From Sphingomonas sp. HITSZ_GF (GTDB taxonomy: Bacteria; Pseudomonadota; Alphaproteobacteria; Sphingomonadales; Sphingomonadaceae): a stretch of 64,000 nt of DNA. Numbering within the stretch: the first letter of the stretch is position 1; every line of letters begins with the position of its first letter. Of the stretch, positions 17,613 to 25,930 are shown one piece after another. The DNA is taken from positions 434,001 through 498,000 of the forward strand of contig NZ_JARQXA010000005.1 in assembly GCF_029543155.1 (NCBI RefSeq), written 5' to 3'. The notes under the pieces are model-generated. The model saw only the letters and a program-made list of their open reading frames with translations. It did not search any database and had not been told where the DNA came from. Both the position numbers and the translations under genes were made by a program.

Positions 17613-18848
17613 TCATGCATCGGCGGCGCCAATCGCAGAATGAAGATAGCGCGAGAAATATTCGGCAAGCCGGGGCGGCACCGCGTTGCCGATCATCCGG
17701 GCGACGGGCTCGATTTTATCGATGGGGTAGAAGATATAGTCCGGCGGAAAAGACTGCAGCATGGCGGCCTCTCGCAGCGAGATGCCTCGCAATTGATCCA
17801 CGTCGAAATGGCCGAAACGGCCGTTCGAGATGCTATGGCATTTCGTGGTGATGGTCGGCGACGGACGGTCCGGACTCATACGCGTATATACGTCCGTGAA
17901 ACACCGGACGTGGAGCTTCTTGTTTACCTTGCGATGGCAGGCCAGCGATAGATCGCCGTGCGGCGTATCCTCGAGATAGATGTTTGATACACCCGGACGA
18001 GCGGCGGCGAGGCGTTTCAAGTTCAGCTCACTCAGCGTGCGGGTCTTGTGATTGGGGATTGTGGGATGGATAGACCCCGCACCCAGAGGCGGTAGATGGC
18101 CGATGGCGGACCGGACGGTTTTCACAACATTGTCCGGATCGGCGACAGGCACATGGAGTTCGTCACGTCCGTCGGTTGATAAGAATTCCGGACGGACAAG
18201 CGCTTTCCGTACCGCGATGAGAATTGAGCGCTTGCGATATTGCGGAACGCCGAAATCCGAGGTGCACACGACCTTCGTGCCCGTGACGTATCCGAGACTC
18301 TCCAGAGCCTCTCGGAATTCCTGCCACACGCCACCGTACCTGGGATCCTTGATCCCTTGGACGTTCTCAGACAGGACCATTTCCGGCTTGAAATGTTCGA
18401 CGAACTTCGTCGCCTCGGAAAGCAGGTTGCTATCCTTCTCCCGTCCTGCCTTTCGCGCCGCACTCAGCTCTTTGCGGGATAATTTCGTAAAGGGTTGGCA
18501 AGGGGCGCAGATGGCGAAGAGCAGCGGCGCCGTGGGCACCTCCTGCTTGTATTGCATGATTAGCGCGTCCAACTCAGCCATGAGTTCGCTCTGTTCGCCC
18601 GCGGAATAATCCTCACTGCGCGGGAATATGTCCCGATGTAAAAACCGCGGCGCCGTGAAGTCGAGCTTCTCGTTGGAGTTGTTTTCGACGTAAGTTTCTC
18701 TGCAGCGCGTATCCTTATCGACACCTGCGAGGACGTAACCTCCGGCGTCGATCAGGCCGCGAGTCGTCCCGCCAGCGCCACAGAAAAAATCGACCGCTAG
18801 GAAGGAGGGCTCCCTACGCTCCGCCGCGCTCTTCGATCGTGCGCTCAT
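17613..18848 (-). CDS. DNA (cytosine-5-)-methyltransferase
   Basis: Protein of 411 residues with the ordered C5-methyltransferase motifs: FFCGAGGTTRGL (I, AdoMet binding), CAPCQPFTKLS (IV, catalytic Cys), SENVQGI (VI), QYRKRS (VIII) and ARMIGNAVPPRLAEY (X). The region between VIII and X would be the target-recognition domain; target not predictable. I chose ATG 18848, which overlaps the stop of the small HTH gene by 4 bases (ATGA). The methyltransferase would protect host DNA from the HNH/PD-(D/E)XK nucleases of the locus, and its deamination products would be repaired by the Vsr protein. Confidence 0.94.
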   Translation of the reverse strand: MSARSKSAAERREPSFLAVDFFCGAGGTTRGLIDAGGYVLAGVDKDTRCRETYVENNSNEKLDFTAPRFLHRDIFPRSEDYSAGEQSELMAELDALIMQYKQEVPTAPLLFAICAPCQPFTKLSRKELSAARKAGREKDSNLLSEATKFVEHFKPEMVLSENVQGIKDPRYGGVWQEFREALESLGYVTGTKVVCTSDFGVPQYRKRSILIAVRKALVRPEFLSTDGRDELHVPVADPDNVVKTVRSAIGHLPPLGAGSIHPTIPNHKTRTLSELNLKRLAAARPGVSNIYLEDTPHGDLSLACHRKVNKKLHVRCFTDVYTRMSPDRPSPTITTKCHSISNGRFGHFDVDQLRGISLREAAMLQSFPPDYIFYPIDKIEPVARMIGNAVPPRLAEYFSRYLHSAIGAADA

Positions 18849-19051
18849 TTGGGGTCTCCTGAGGGTGCGGTCGCGCAAGCCAGCGCTTTGATTTGATCGA
18901 CTTCGCCTCGATCGAATAAGCGCCAACCGTTTCGGTCGCGCTTGGCGGCTTCGGCAATCTTCCCTTGCTTGATCCATCGCAGCAGGGTGGGCTTGGATAT
19001 TCCCGCTTCGGCCGCTGCATCAGCGACGTGCCAGTGCTCGCGTTCTGCCAT
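18845..19051 (-). CDS. Small MerR/excisionase-type HTH regulator of the restriction operon
   Basis: A 68-residue protein consisting of a helix-turn-helix (HVADAAAEAGISKPTLLRWIKQGKI) and a wing (NGWRLFDRGEVDQI). It is the first gene of the operon and overlaps the methyltransferase start. Restriction systems often carry a small control protein that times expression of nuclease and methylase; a near-palindrome over the predicted -10 box of its own promoter supports autoregulation. The start MAEREHW is preceded by GGGGGTG; an upstream in-frame start at 19084 would lie inside the promoter. Confidence 0.78.
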   Translation of the reverse strand: MAEREHWHVADAAAEAGISKPTLLRWIKQGKIAEAAKRDRNGWRLFDRGEVDQIKALACATAPSGDPK

Positions 19052-19069
19052 CGTCACCCCCAAAGTGCA

Positions 19070-19100
19070 GTTGACTATATTCAACCCTGATCATCGTCAA
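19070..19100 (-). promoter_or_regulatory. Promoter and overlapping operator of the restriction operon
   Basis: On the minus strand TTGACG (19100-19095) and TATAGT (19079-19074) are separated by 15 bases. The -10 box lies inside an inverted repeat GTTGA-CTATAT-TCAAC (plus-strand 19070-19085). A regulator bound there would block polymerase. The HTH gene starts 19 bases further on. Confidence 0.55.
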
Positions 19101-19491
19101 CACCTAGGGCCCGTGCTCGAAGGGTTACTGGGACAAGACCGATCCCAATGGTTTAAGCGATGTGGAGGCGAGGTTAGCAACAACGTGCTAAGAAAATGTC
19201 ATACCGGCCGTAAACTCGCTCGGAAGGCATGACGAGCATCAATCGACATAAGCTGCCCGGCCGAGAATACTCGGCGCTGCCATCGCTTCTGATTAGAGCT
19301 GACGAGATTTGGCGGCACCTAAGGAGCCTCCGAAGGCATCAATCTTGAAATCTTTGCTCGACACCGCGTCTTCCGAGCGGTGGAGATCAGCTTGACGCTA
19401 GGCGAGGCAATACAGCTGCCCGATCCGCACGAAGAAGCCGACTTGATGGCGCCGAAGCCGAAGCGCGACGCTTATGCGCGATCCCTTTTTA
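19101..19491. other. Intergenic, no gene seen
   Basis: About 390 bases between the restriction-operon promoter and the next possible gene. It is less GC-rich than the flanks and holds no frame with a ribosome site and family resemblance. It may be a boundary or scar between cargo modules. Confidence 0.4.
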
Positions 19492-20007
19492 CTAGCCGCA
19501 AGCGATCGCAATGGCAGCTTTCATGCGTGGTCGCCGGAGGTGACCGGCAAGGGCCGTGCCGCGCTCAAACGGTCCCGTGTGATCCTCAGAACGCCACTGA
19601 CGCGCAAAGATCCCCGTTTCGAGGATGGTCGAGCGGCGGTCATACGCCGACGCGGGCAGCACGCTGGCAACTGAGCGCGACCGGCATGGATCGATACCGT
19701 AGCGGTCGTAAATGCGCGATAGCGTCTCACCGGGAAAAGCAGCGAGAAACGCCTCGTAGTGACCGGCGCCCGACGCTACCGGCAGGCAGGCGATGCGGTG
19801 GCCGGCGAGCGCGACGAGATCGACATCGATGTCGGCGCGGGTCTGGCCTTCACCCAGTACGCGGTTCAGCCGGACCATGTCGTAGAGTTCGAGCGCGACC
19901 GCCTTACCGTGGCTGTCGATCGTAGCCGGCAGCGCGCCTCCGGCCATGCCGTCGGTGCGCAGCTGGGACAGCCGCATGAATGCCTGGTATGTCGGGCTGG
20001 TGGCCAA
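19492..20007 (-). CDS. Hypothetical protein, possibly a gene remnant
   Basis: A 171-residue frame whose nominal start is TTG, with an internal ATG at 19977. The frame is open upstream to a stop near 20052. Composition looks protein-like (LALAGH-type hydrophobic and acidic segments), but I recognise no family. A separate 48-codon frame (start MRGLFSDEEASLARR) lies just upstream on the same strand, so this may be part of a broken gene. Low confidence. Confidence 0.35.
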   Translation of the reverse strand: MATSPTYQAFMRLSQLRTDGMAGGALPATIDSHGKAVALELYDMVRLNRVLGEGQTRADIDVDLVALAGHRIACLPVASGAGHYEAFLAAFPGETLSRIYDRYGIDPCRSRSVASVLPASAYDRRSTILETGIFARQWRSEDHTGPFERGTALAGHLRRPRMKAAIAIACG

Positions 20008-20170
20008 GACGCTTACGCGATCGACGCTTTTCTTACCCGCCTGACCGCCGGATCAGGGGAGGGCATCGGTCTCATCTTCCCCGTCGCGAGCGCGTATCCA
20101 GGTTGCTTCAGCCGCCTGCGGGCGAGGCTGGCTTCTTCGTCCGAGAACAGCCCGCGCATTCTCCGACCAG

Positions 20171-20779
20171 CTATTTGACCAGAGCATTCGTCGCCTGCGC
20201 GACGATTCGAATAACCGCCGCAACCCGTCGGCGATGATACCGCGTTATCGCACCCATCAGCGCCGTCCGGTCGCCCACGGCAACGACACTCGCCAACTCT
20301 ATCAGCTCACCTATCCCAGAGCCGAGAGCCATGACTTCGGCCCGCCTGAATGGCGCAAGGCGGTCGTTGAGTGAACCGACCGCAACGATGATCTCGGAGC
20401 TCCCTGTTCGGTCCGCGATGTCGCGGAAAAGGGCTGCCGTGCATCTGGGAACATCTGCGTCGGAGATAGGGCGCTCAATTTCTCCTAACCCGAGCGTTCC
20501 GTGTTTCGCTGCTGCTCTGACGACCACGCCATTCCAATCATACAGATTGCGGAGCCCCGCTTCTGTGAGGAGTGGCACGCGGAACCCATTGTGGTTCGGT
20601 GCCTCCACCAGCCGCTCGCCGGTGAGACGGTGCAGTGCGTCGCGAACGGGCGTAATGCTTGAGGCAATCTGCTTGCCGATCAGCGCGGGTTCAATCGGGG
20701 TTCCGGGGGGTAGCTCGCCCTCGCCCAGCATGCGCTTGAGCTCGTTGTAGACCCGTTCGAAAGTGGCACCGGGGCTCAT
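20171..20779 (-). CDS. GntR-family transcriptional regulator
   Basis: Protein of 202 residues. The N-terminal winged helix has the GntR pattern (TFERVYNELKRMLGEGELPPGTPI, IASSITPVRDALHRLTGERLVEAPNHNGFRVP). The C-terminal ~120 residues form a helical FCD-like ligand domain that is shorter than usual. It is 3 bases downstream of the dioxygenase gene and probably shares its transcript; it may regulate the quorum-sensing block. Ligand unknown. Confidence 0.85.
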   Translation of the reverse strand: MSPGATFERVYNELKRMLGEGELPPGTPIEPALIGKQIASSITPVRDALHRLTGERLVEAPNHNGFRVPLLTEAGLRNLYDWNGVVVRAAAKHGTLGLGEIERPISDADVPRCTAALFRDIADRTGSSEIIVAVGSLNDRLAPFRRAEVMALGSGIGELIELASVVAVGDRTALMGAITRYHRRRVAAVIRIVAQATNALVK

Positions 20780-20782
20780 GGC

Positions 20783-21667
20783 CTATCCTTCGACCCGCTG
20801 GCCGGCGACATATGCCTCTATCAGCGCCTGCTGGTCCGGGCGCAGCGCATCGACCGCGCCGATTGCTTGGTTGGGTGCGTCGTGGAGCAGGATCGAGGGG
20901 CACTGACCCTCGTAGTTGCCGAGGTTGGGCCGATGCTGGCGGTAGCCGACCAGAGCCGCGAGGTCGGGAGGGAAGTGTCGGGCGGTCTCCGGCGGATAGG
21001 CGAGCCACTGGTTCTCGTATGGCTTGAGCCAGCCCAGGCAGTAGCTGATGATTGCGCCGCGGCGGATGGTGAAGCTGCGGTTGCCGCCCGCGCCGTGCAG
21101 CGTCGATCCGAGGAAGACGAGCGCGTCGCCGGGATCGAGCTCGATCGCGATCGGCGCGGTGTCGGGGTTCGGCTCGAGCGCCCTGGCGCCGTGGCTGTCG
21201 GGCCAGAGCAGCGTCGTGCCGTTCAGCTCGCGATAGGGCGTAAACGCCCACATCACGTTGACGAGATATTCGATGGTGCCCACGGGTCCCCGCCACATGT
21301 CCTGGTCGCGGTGTGGCAGCTGAGGCAGCGCCCCCGGGTGCAACGCGATCGCCTGGGTCAGGTTGAGCTGGATGCAGTCGCACCACGGGCCGAGGACGTG
21401 CTCGGCGATGCCGAGAATCTCGGGGTGCATGACCAGATCGGCGGCATGGGGACTTCGGGCGAGCAGCCGCCCGAAGCGTTTGGTGCGCTCGCCATAGAAG
21501 CCGCCCTGGCAGAACGGGGTTTCAGCGAAGGCCTGGGTCAGGTCCTCATCGAGCGCCTTGATCGTCGTGCTCGGCAGAGCGTTGGGCAGGATGCAATAGC
21601 CCTGGTCGAGCAGCTGCCGCGTCACATCGGTGGCCGCCTGTGCGACGGGCTGGAGCTTCGTCGCCAT
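20783..21667 (-). CDS. Phytanoyl-CoA dioxygenase (PhyH) family protein, coupled to luxI
   Basis: Fe(II)/2-oxoglutarate-dependent oxygenase of 294 residues. Visible motifs: PHRDQDMW (the HxD iron ligands) and STLHGAGGNRSFTIRRG (distal His and the 2-oxoglutarate-binding Arg). The true start (MATKLQPV) overlaps the luxI stop as TGATG; the longer upstream frame is a shadow within luxI. Enzymes encoded beside AHL synthases often modify the acyl chain, so hydroxylation of the signal is possible. This is inference; a housekeeping substrate cannot be excluded. Confidence 0.85.
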   Translation of the reverse strand: MATKLQPVAQAATDVTRQLLDQGYCILPNALPSTTIKALDEDLTQAFAETPFCQGGFYGERTKRFGRLLARSPHAADLVMHPEILGIAEHVLGPWCDCIQLNLTQAIALHPGALPQLPHRDQDMWRGPVGTIEYLVNVMWAFTPYRELNGTTLLWPDSHGARALEPNPDTAPIAIELDPGDALVFLGSTLHGAGGNRSFTIRRGAIISYCLGWLKPYENQWLAYPPETARHFPPDLAALVGYRQHRPNLGNYEGQCPSILLHDAPNQAIGAVDALRPDQQALIEAYVAGQRVEG

Positions 21668-22272
21668 CACGCTGCCTCCTGCTCGAGCTCGGCCGGGGCA
21701 TGGATGCCATTGGCCGCGAGCAGTTTCGGCGTCTCGGGCGTGATCTCGATCCGGAGCGCCCCGAGCGTCATCCCGTCGATCGTGCGCGGCCGGCCGAGCG
21801 GCTCGGCGTGCCAGCCGAACTGGAGGATCTGGCCCAGCCATCCCTGCTCGGCGACACCGGTATAGGTCGTGATCCCGTGCTCTAACGCATAATGGGCGAG
21901 TGCCGTGACCAGAGCGTCGCGCCAGCGCCGGCGCTCGGGTGCGCGGAGGCCGCGGTCGAGGCAGAAGCGGGTGATTTCCCAGGTGCTGGGGCCGCTGGGC
22001 GGCGGTGCGTCGCACAGCCCCGCGAACAGGTCGCCGAGGATGTGCGGGCGGGTCGTGGGCAGCAGTCGGGCCGACGCCAGATGGTTCTGGTCGGTGTCGG
22101 CGAGGATCAGGTAGCGCGCATGGGGGTCGTCATACTGGTCGATCTCGTAGCGGCCGGCGAGGACCGGCAGATCCCAGCCCAGCAGGTCGACGAAGACGCG
22201 CTTCCTGGCTTCGAACATCGCGCGCATCACCGCGTCGCTGGCAGCGCTCTCGTCGTCGTGGGTGAACAGCAT
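21667..22272 (-). CDS. LuxI-type acyl-homoserine-lactone synthase
   Basis: Protein of 201 residues with the autoinducer-synthase pattern: MFEARKRVFVDLLGWDLP (Arg, Phe, Trp), YEIDQYDDPHARYLI (acidic residues), SARLLPTTRP and WEITRFCLD (Glu and Arg). It would make an N-acyl-homoserine lactone from AdoMet and an acyl donor. A GGGGAG site lies 7 bases before ATG. Operon order luxI-phyH-gntR, with luxR upstream on the same strand and a palindrome between luxR and luxI. Chain length cannot be deduced. Confidence 0.94.
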   Translation of the reverse strand: MLFTHDDESAASDAVMRAMFEARKRVFVDLLGWDLPVLAGRYEIDQYDDPHARYLILADTDQNHLASARLLPTTRPHILGDLFAGLCDAPPPSGPSTWEITRFCLDRGLRAPERRRWRDALVTALAHYALEHGITTYTGVAEQGWLGQILQFGWHAEPLGRPRTIDGMTLGALRIEITPETPKLLAANGIHAPAELEQEAA

Positions 22273-22331
22273 GGCCGGGCTCCCCTGGTCGTGGAGGCCC
22301 GATGCTGTGCCCGGTGGCCGGCGCTGGCCAT

Positions 22332-22347
22332 TCCCCAGAAATGGGGA
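22332..22347. promoter_or_regulatory. Candidate lux box upstream of luxI
   Basis: Palindrome TCCCCA-GAAA-TGGGGA between the luxR stop and luxI, about 60 bases before the luxI ribosome site. Size and position fit a LuxR-type binding site in the luxI promoter. It could instead be a luxR transcription end, though no T-run follows. Confidence 0.5.
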
Positions 22348-22350
22348 GTT

Positions 22351-23151
22351 TCAACGCCACAGCGCATCGGTGAAGGTAAGCGCTCCGTCATAGAGGGCGT
22401 GGATCGCGAGCTGCGTCTTGTTGAAGACGCCGTAGCGCTTCCGTGCCTCCTTCATATGCTGGACCGCTGTGCCATGGCCGATGCCGAGTATCTGCGCCGT
22501 CTCCCATTCCGACTTGCCTCTGGCTGCCCAGTAGATGCAGTCGCGCTGGCGATCGCTGAGCCGCGGCCGGTCGAGATCGATCCGGCGCACGCCCGACAGG
22601 CGCCGCGCCGCCTCGAACGCCGCGGTGCCAACGAACTGCGCGAGCGGCAGCCACTCCACACGGTAGCTTTGCCCATGGGCGGTCGCGAACGAGCACGAGC
22701 CCTCCGACTCGCCTGGAATATGCGCGGGCACCGTATAGCCGTCGGCGATTCCCGCGCGCCTCGATCGTGCGATAATCTCCTCGTCGCGCCGGCTCAGTTC
22801 GATGAGGTCGCGCAGCATCGCCCAGGGAAAGCCGAGATTGCGCAGATGGCTGGCCCGGTGCACCGGGTCCGAGCGCCCGAGCCCCTCGGCATCGAAGAAC
22901 GCTTCCCATTCTGCGGGATAATTGTGGATGCGTATCGCCGGCTGCGGCGTCCGCGCGATATCGACGTGATGCGCCAGGGCGAAATAGCGGAAGCCCATCT
23001 CCCGCGTGATCGCGTCCACATGGGCACCGAGTTCGGCGATATCTACCGCGGTTTCGGCCGCAGTGGCGAATTGTTGTGCTGTCGCGAGTACCATGGGCAA
23101 CGCCATACCGATGAAGGACGCGCCCCAAGCTGCTGCGTCCGTGGCCGACAC
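22351..23151 (-). CDS. LuxR-family quorum-sensing regulator
   Basis: Transcription factor of up to 266 residues. Residues about 40-190 form an autoinducer-binding domain (GFRYFALAHHVD, NYPAEWEAFF, DPVHRASH, PWAMLRDL). Residues about 200-255 are the LuxR helix-turn-helix (LSDRQRDCIYWAARGKSEWETAQILGIGHGTAVQHMKEARKRYGV). The start is uncertain: GTG at 23151 or the internal ATG at 23106. It is encoded just upstream of luxI and divergent from the DUF2285 gene, so it is a good candidate activator of both. Confidence 0.92.
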   Translation of the reverse strand: MSATDAAAWGASFIGMALPMVLATAQQFATAAETAVDIAELGAHVDAITREMGFRYFALAHHVDIARTPQPAIRIHNYPAEWEAFFDAEGLGRSDPVHRASHLRNLGFPWAMLRDLIELSRRDEEIIARSRRAGIADGYTVPAHIPGESEGSCSFATAHGQSYRVEWLPLAQFVGTAAFEAARRLSGVRRIDLDRPRLSDRQRDCIYWAARGKSEWETAQILGIGHGTAVQHMKEARKRYGVFNKTQLAIHALYDGALTFTDALWR

Positions 23152-23305
23152 CTGCCCTGTCCGTGCCCGGCGCTTTCCCGTCGCCGTCGCGGTCGGATCG
23201 ATAAGGCGTCGCGTTTAATCCGATTCTGGGGGCTGGGCAAATTCGCGTGGCAGCAACCCTCGCTAAGTCGCTCGGCTGCAAGCCCAACGCCTCGCCGGAT
23301 TGGCG

Positions 23306-24098
23306 ATGGGGCCGCCGCCTGACGGCCGTCCCGATTGGCGGGACAGCGCGCCCTACCGCGCGCTGGCGGGAATCGATCGCGCCGGGCTCGCCTGGGAGTG
23401 GCTGCGCCGCGATCCCGCCTATGCGGCGATCAGCGCGCGGCTGCGGCGCGTCGGGGTCGGGACGGCGCCGCATCTCGAGATGGAGGCGGACGCCCGGGCT
23501 TTCGGGCTGTGCTTTCGCCGAGGATGCCGGCCGGCCGGCGCCCGAAGCACGCCTGTTATGGCATGCCGATCTGGACCCGTTTGTGCTGCAGGTCCGCGCG
23601 GTGCCGAGTGCAGCCTCGGATCCCGATGCGATCGACCTCGCCCGCCTGATGCGCTGGGCGACGATCGTGCGCGGCGGCGGGCGCGAGCATGTCGCCCTGT
23701 CAGATGGCTGGCACCGCATCCGGATCGACGTGGTCGAAGGCACTCTGGTCGAGGAAGGGCCGGCGCGGCTCGACTATCTGCTATCGGGGCTGACCCGCGT
23801 CGATGCGCCGGTGCTGACGCTACGGCGCATGCTGGGCCTGTGGCGCACCGGCCGCTTCGCGCGATTGCTCTATCCGACTGAGCCAGGCCTGCCGCGGCGA
23901 CTGGAGACACTGCGCGTCGGCGATGCGATCGCGGCAGGCGCATCGTACCGCGAGATGGCCGTTGCGCTCTACGGCGAGGGCCTGGTCCGCTCCGAATGGA
24001 GGGGACGGTCCGACTTCCTGATGTCGCGAGTCCGTCGGCGCGCGGGCGAGGCACGGGCTATGGCGGCGGGAGGCTGGCGGGCTTTGCTAGGCAGGTAA
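23306..24098 (+). CDS. DUF6499/DUF2285 protein read through a +1 frameshift (FseA-like)
   Basis: Two overlapping frames together make one DUF2285-type protein of about 263 residues. The first frame gives DGRPDWRDSAPYRALAGI, AWEWLRRDP and ADARAFGLCF; homology then continues one frame later as AEDAGRPAPEARLLWHADLD through LSGLTRVDAPVLTLRRML and YREMAVALYGEGLVRSEWRG. The switch is at TGC TTT C GCC GAG (TTT at 23513-23515), where a P-site tRNA-Phe could slip from UUU to UUC. Without slippage the first frame runs to 23881 as non-homologous sequence. In Mesorhizobium ICEMlSymR7A the excision activator FseA is made by a programmed +1 shift in a DUF2285 gene. Disruption or a sequencing error is the alternative. 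Confidence 0.75.
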
Positions 24099-24196
24099 AC
24101 TGACTAAGGCTGCTCTCAAGCTAATCGCCGGCGGTGAGGTGCCCGTGATCGCCGGCGACCTTGCGGCGACTGTCTGCAAGCGAATAGACCGCGCCA

Positions 24197-24943
24197 ATGT
24201 CCACACCAGACTTCACCGCCGTTGCCGCGTCGATCAACCAGCGCCTGGCGCAAATCGAGGCCGCGCAAACCGCCGCCCATGGCGCGATCACGGCAGCGAC
24301 CGTCACGGCGGTTGTGGCTGCTGTCGCTGCCCTACTGTCGCTCGGTGGCGTGATCCTTACCGCATGGGTCGCGCGCCGGAACGGTTTTATCCAGACCCGG
24401 GCCACGCAACAGTTGAAGCACGCTGATTTCCGACAGGCTTGGATCAACGGACTCCGCGAGGAAATGGCACGGTTTCTTTCGCTTACCGCGGAATATGTTG
24501 TCGATCGCGCCAAAGAGCCTGAGGTCATCGAGTCGATGGCGATGATCCTACTCAGGATGAACAACCGGGATAAGGAATATGACGGGCTGATCGTCGCCCT
24601 CGATGAAGTCCTCGACGCGGCCCAGGACCGCCTCGTTGGTAAGACCTATGGCGAGGCTGCGGGCGACTATCTGATCATCTGCCAGCGCATCCTGAAACGC
24701 GAGTGGGAGACCACGCGCATCGCGATGCTCGAAGAACCTCCAATGTGGGGATCGGACATTCGCAAGGAACCCGATTTGTCGGCTCCCAAGGTGCGCATGC
24801 CGCGGCATCTTGATACGAGAGGCCCAAGCCTTGCTCCGAGTGACAGCGGCACGGCAGACGTACGTCCTTCGGCTAAAAAGCAAGGTGCCGGGACGACGAA
24901 GCCGAAAGCTCCGCCGTCCCGAAATCGTCATTCGTCTTCGTAA
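24197..24943 (+). CDS. Hypothetical single-pass membrane protein
   Basis: Protein of 248 residues. Residues about 28-62 are a membrane segment (VTAVVAAVAALLSLGGVILTAWVA), followed by a charged helical cytoplasmic domain (RQAWINGLREEMARFLSL, MNNRDKEYDGLIVALDEVLDAAQ) and a low-complexity basic tail. It resembles small membrane-anchored helical proteins common in accessory regions. No catalytic motif. The 3' end overlaps the convergent next gene by 16 bases. Confidence 0.65.
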   Translation: MSTPDFTAVAASINQRLAQIEAAQTAAHGAITAATVTAVVAAVAALLSLGGVILTAWVARRNGFIQTRATQQLKHADFRQAWINGLREEMARFLSLTAEYVVDRAKEPEVIESMAMILLRMNNRDKEYDGLIVALDEVLDAAQDRLVGKTYGEAAGDYLIICQRILKREWETTRIAMLEEPPMWGSDIRKEPDLSAPKVRMPRHLDTRGPSLAPSDSGTADVRPSAKKQGAGTTKPKAPPSRNRHSSS

Positions 24944-25590
24944 TATCGGGAATCGTCCACAGCGCCCGTAGTCTCGAAGTTCGGGCTGGCATAGGCGGTC
25001 CGCCCTGCGACCAGATCGAACGTAATCTCGGTTTCGAAGGCGATGGAATCGCCGTGGAATGCGCGATCCTGATCACTTTCGCCGTTGAGATGCCCTGCGA
25101 CGCTCGCGCTCAGTCGATCGTGATACCGCTCCACGCTTATCTCTTCTGGATAGAGCTCGTCGAAGAATGCATTGGTCGACGCGATTTCACCGGACAGAGC
25201 GTCCTCGATGGTGAGGGCATTGTCCTGAATGAAGTCAGAACCAATGTGATCCTTCAGGTCCCTCGTCAGCCAGGCCTCACCCGTAAAATGGCCAGCGGAC
25301 GAGAGATGCTCGACCAGCAGGTCTGCGATCTCGTCGGTTCCGATCAGATCCTCCGGCAGACCGGCAAGATTGCTCCGCCGAGCGTCGAGCAGCGCCAAAT
25401 CGGGGATCATGATCGCTGCCCCGGGCAGTAAGTCCAGCGGTCGCTCGGCCTCCGCTCGGAGCGCAGCGCCGGTCCCATACCCGAAAAAGGCGGCAACGAG
25501 TTCATGAGCATGGCCAGACGACAGCTTGCCGCCGGTGAGCGCCTTGTGGTGCGCGCGCAGATGGTCTGCGCAGTCCTTGTGGACAGACAT
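24928..25590 (-). CDS. Hypothetical acidic protein
   Basis: Protein of 220 residues with a good AAGGAAG ribosome site. The N-terminus (CADHLRAHHKALTGGKLSSGHAHELVAAFFGYGTGAALRAE) resembles a short helical domain found at the start of several plasmid/ICE hypothetical proteins; the rest is acidic with no visible motif. Function unknown. Confidence 0.65.
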   Translation of the reverse strand: MSVHKDCADHLRAHHKALTGGKLSSGHAHELVAAFFGYGTGAALRAEAERPLDLLPGAAIMIPDLALLDARRSNLAGLPEDLIGTDEIADLLVEHLSSAGHFTGEAWLTRDLKDHIGSDFIQDNALTIEDALSGEIASTNAFFDELYPEEISVERYHDRLSASVAGHLNGESDQDRAFHGDSIAFETEITFDLVAGRTAYASPNFETTGAVDDSRYYEDE

Positions 25591-25930
25591 GCGATACTTC
25601 CTTTGACCGGCGTCTTACCGGTGATCGCAAACGCTTGGTGACCACCTCGCGCCGGCGAAAAGAAGTCGCCGATGAAGAGTGTCGCTATTCAATGCCGCCT
25701 TTTGGGTCGCTTGCAGCCCAGGCAATCAGCTCCAGACCTCATAGTGGGATCGGGAGGGCGACCTCGCAAGCGGCGCAATAGGTTTTTTTACACCTCAGGT
25801 CTCGCCACTGGTTCACGCGGCTCGTTCACTGCAGCTCAGACGCTGTCGGCCATCTTGCCCGACCCCGGCGATATCGCTCGACGCTTTGCAACCGTCGGCG
25901 GCATTTGTGCGGCGCTCGGCTAATGGCGGG
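25591..25930. other. Intergenic, no gene seen
   Basis: About 340 bases between a minus-strand start (right of 25590) and the end of the PLD gene. An 83-codon + strand frame here lacks a ribosome site and family resemblance, and I do not accept it. Confidence 0.4.

Noticed and set aside
25672..25923. 83-codon + strand frame in the gap left of the PLD nuclease gene
   Set aside because: No ribosome site, unusual composition and no recognisable domain.
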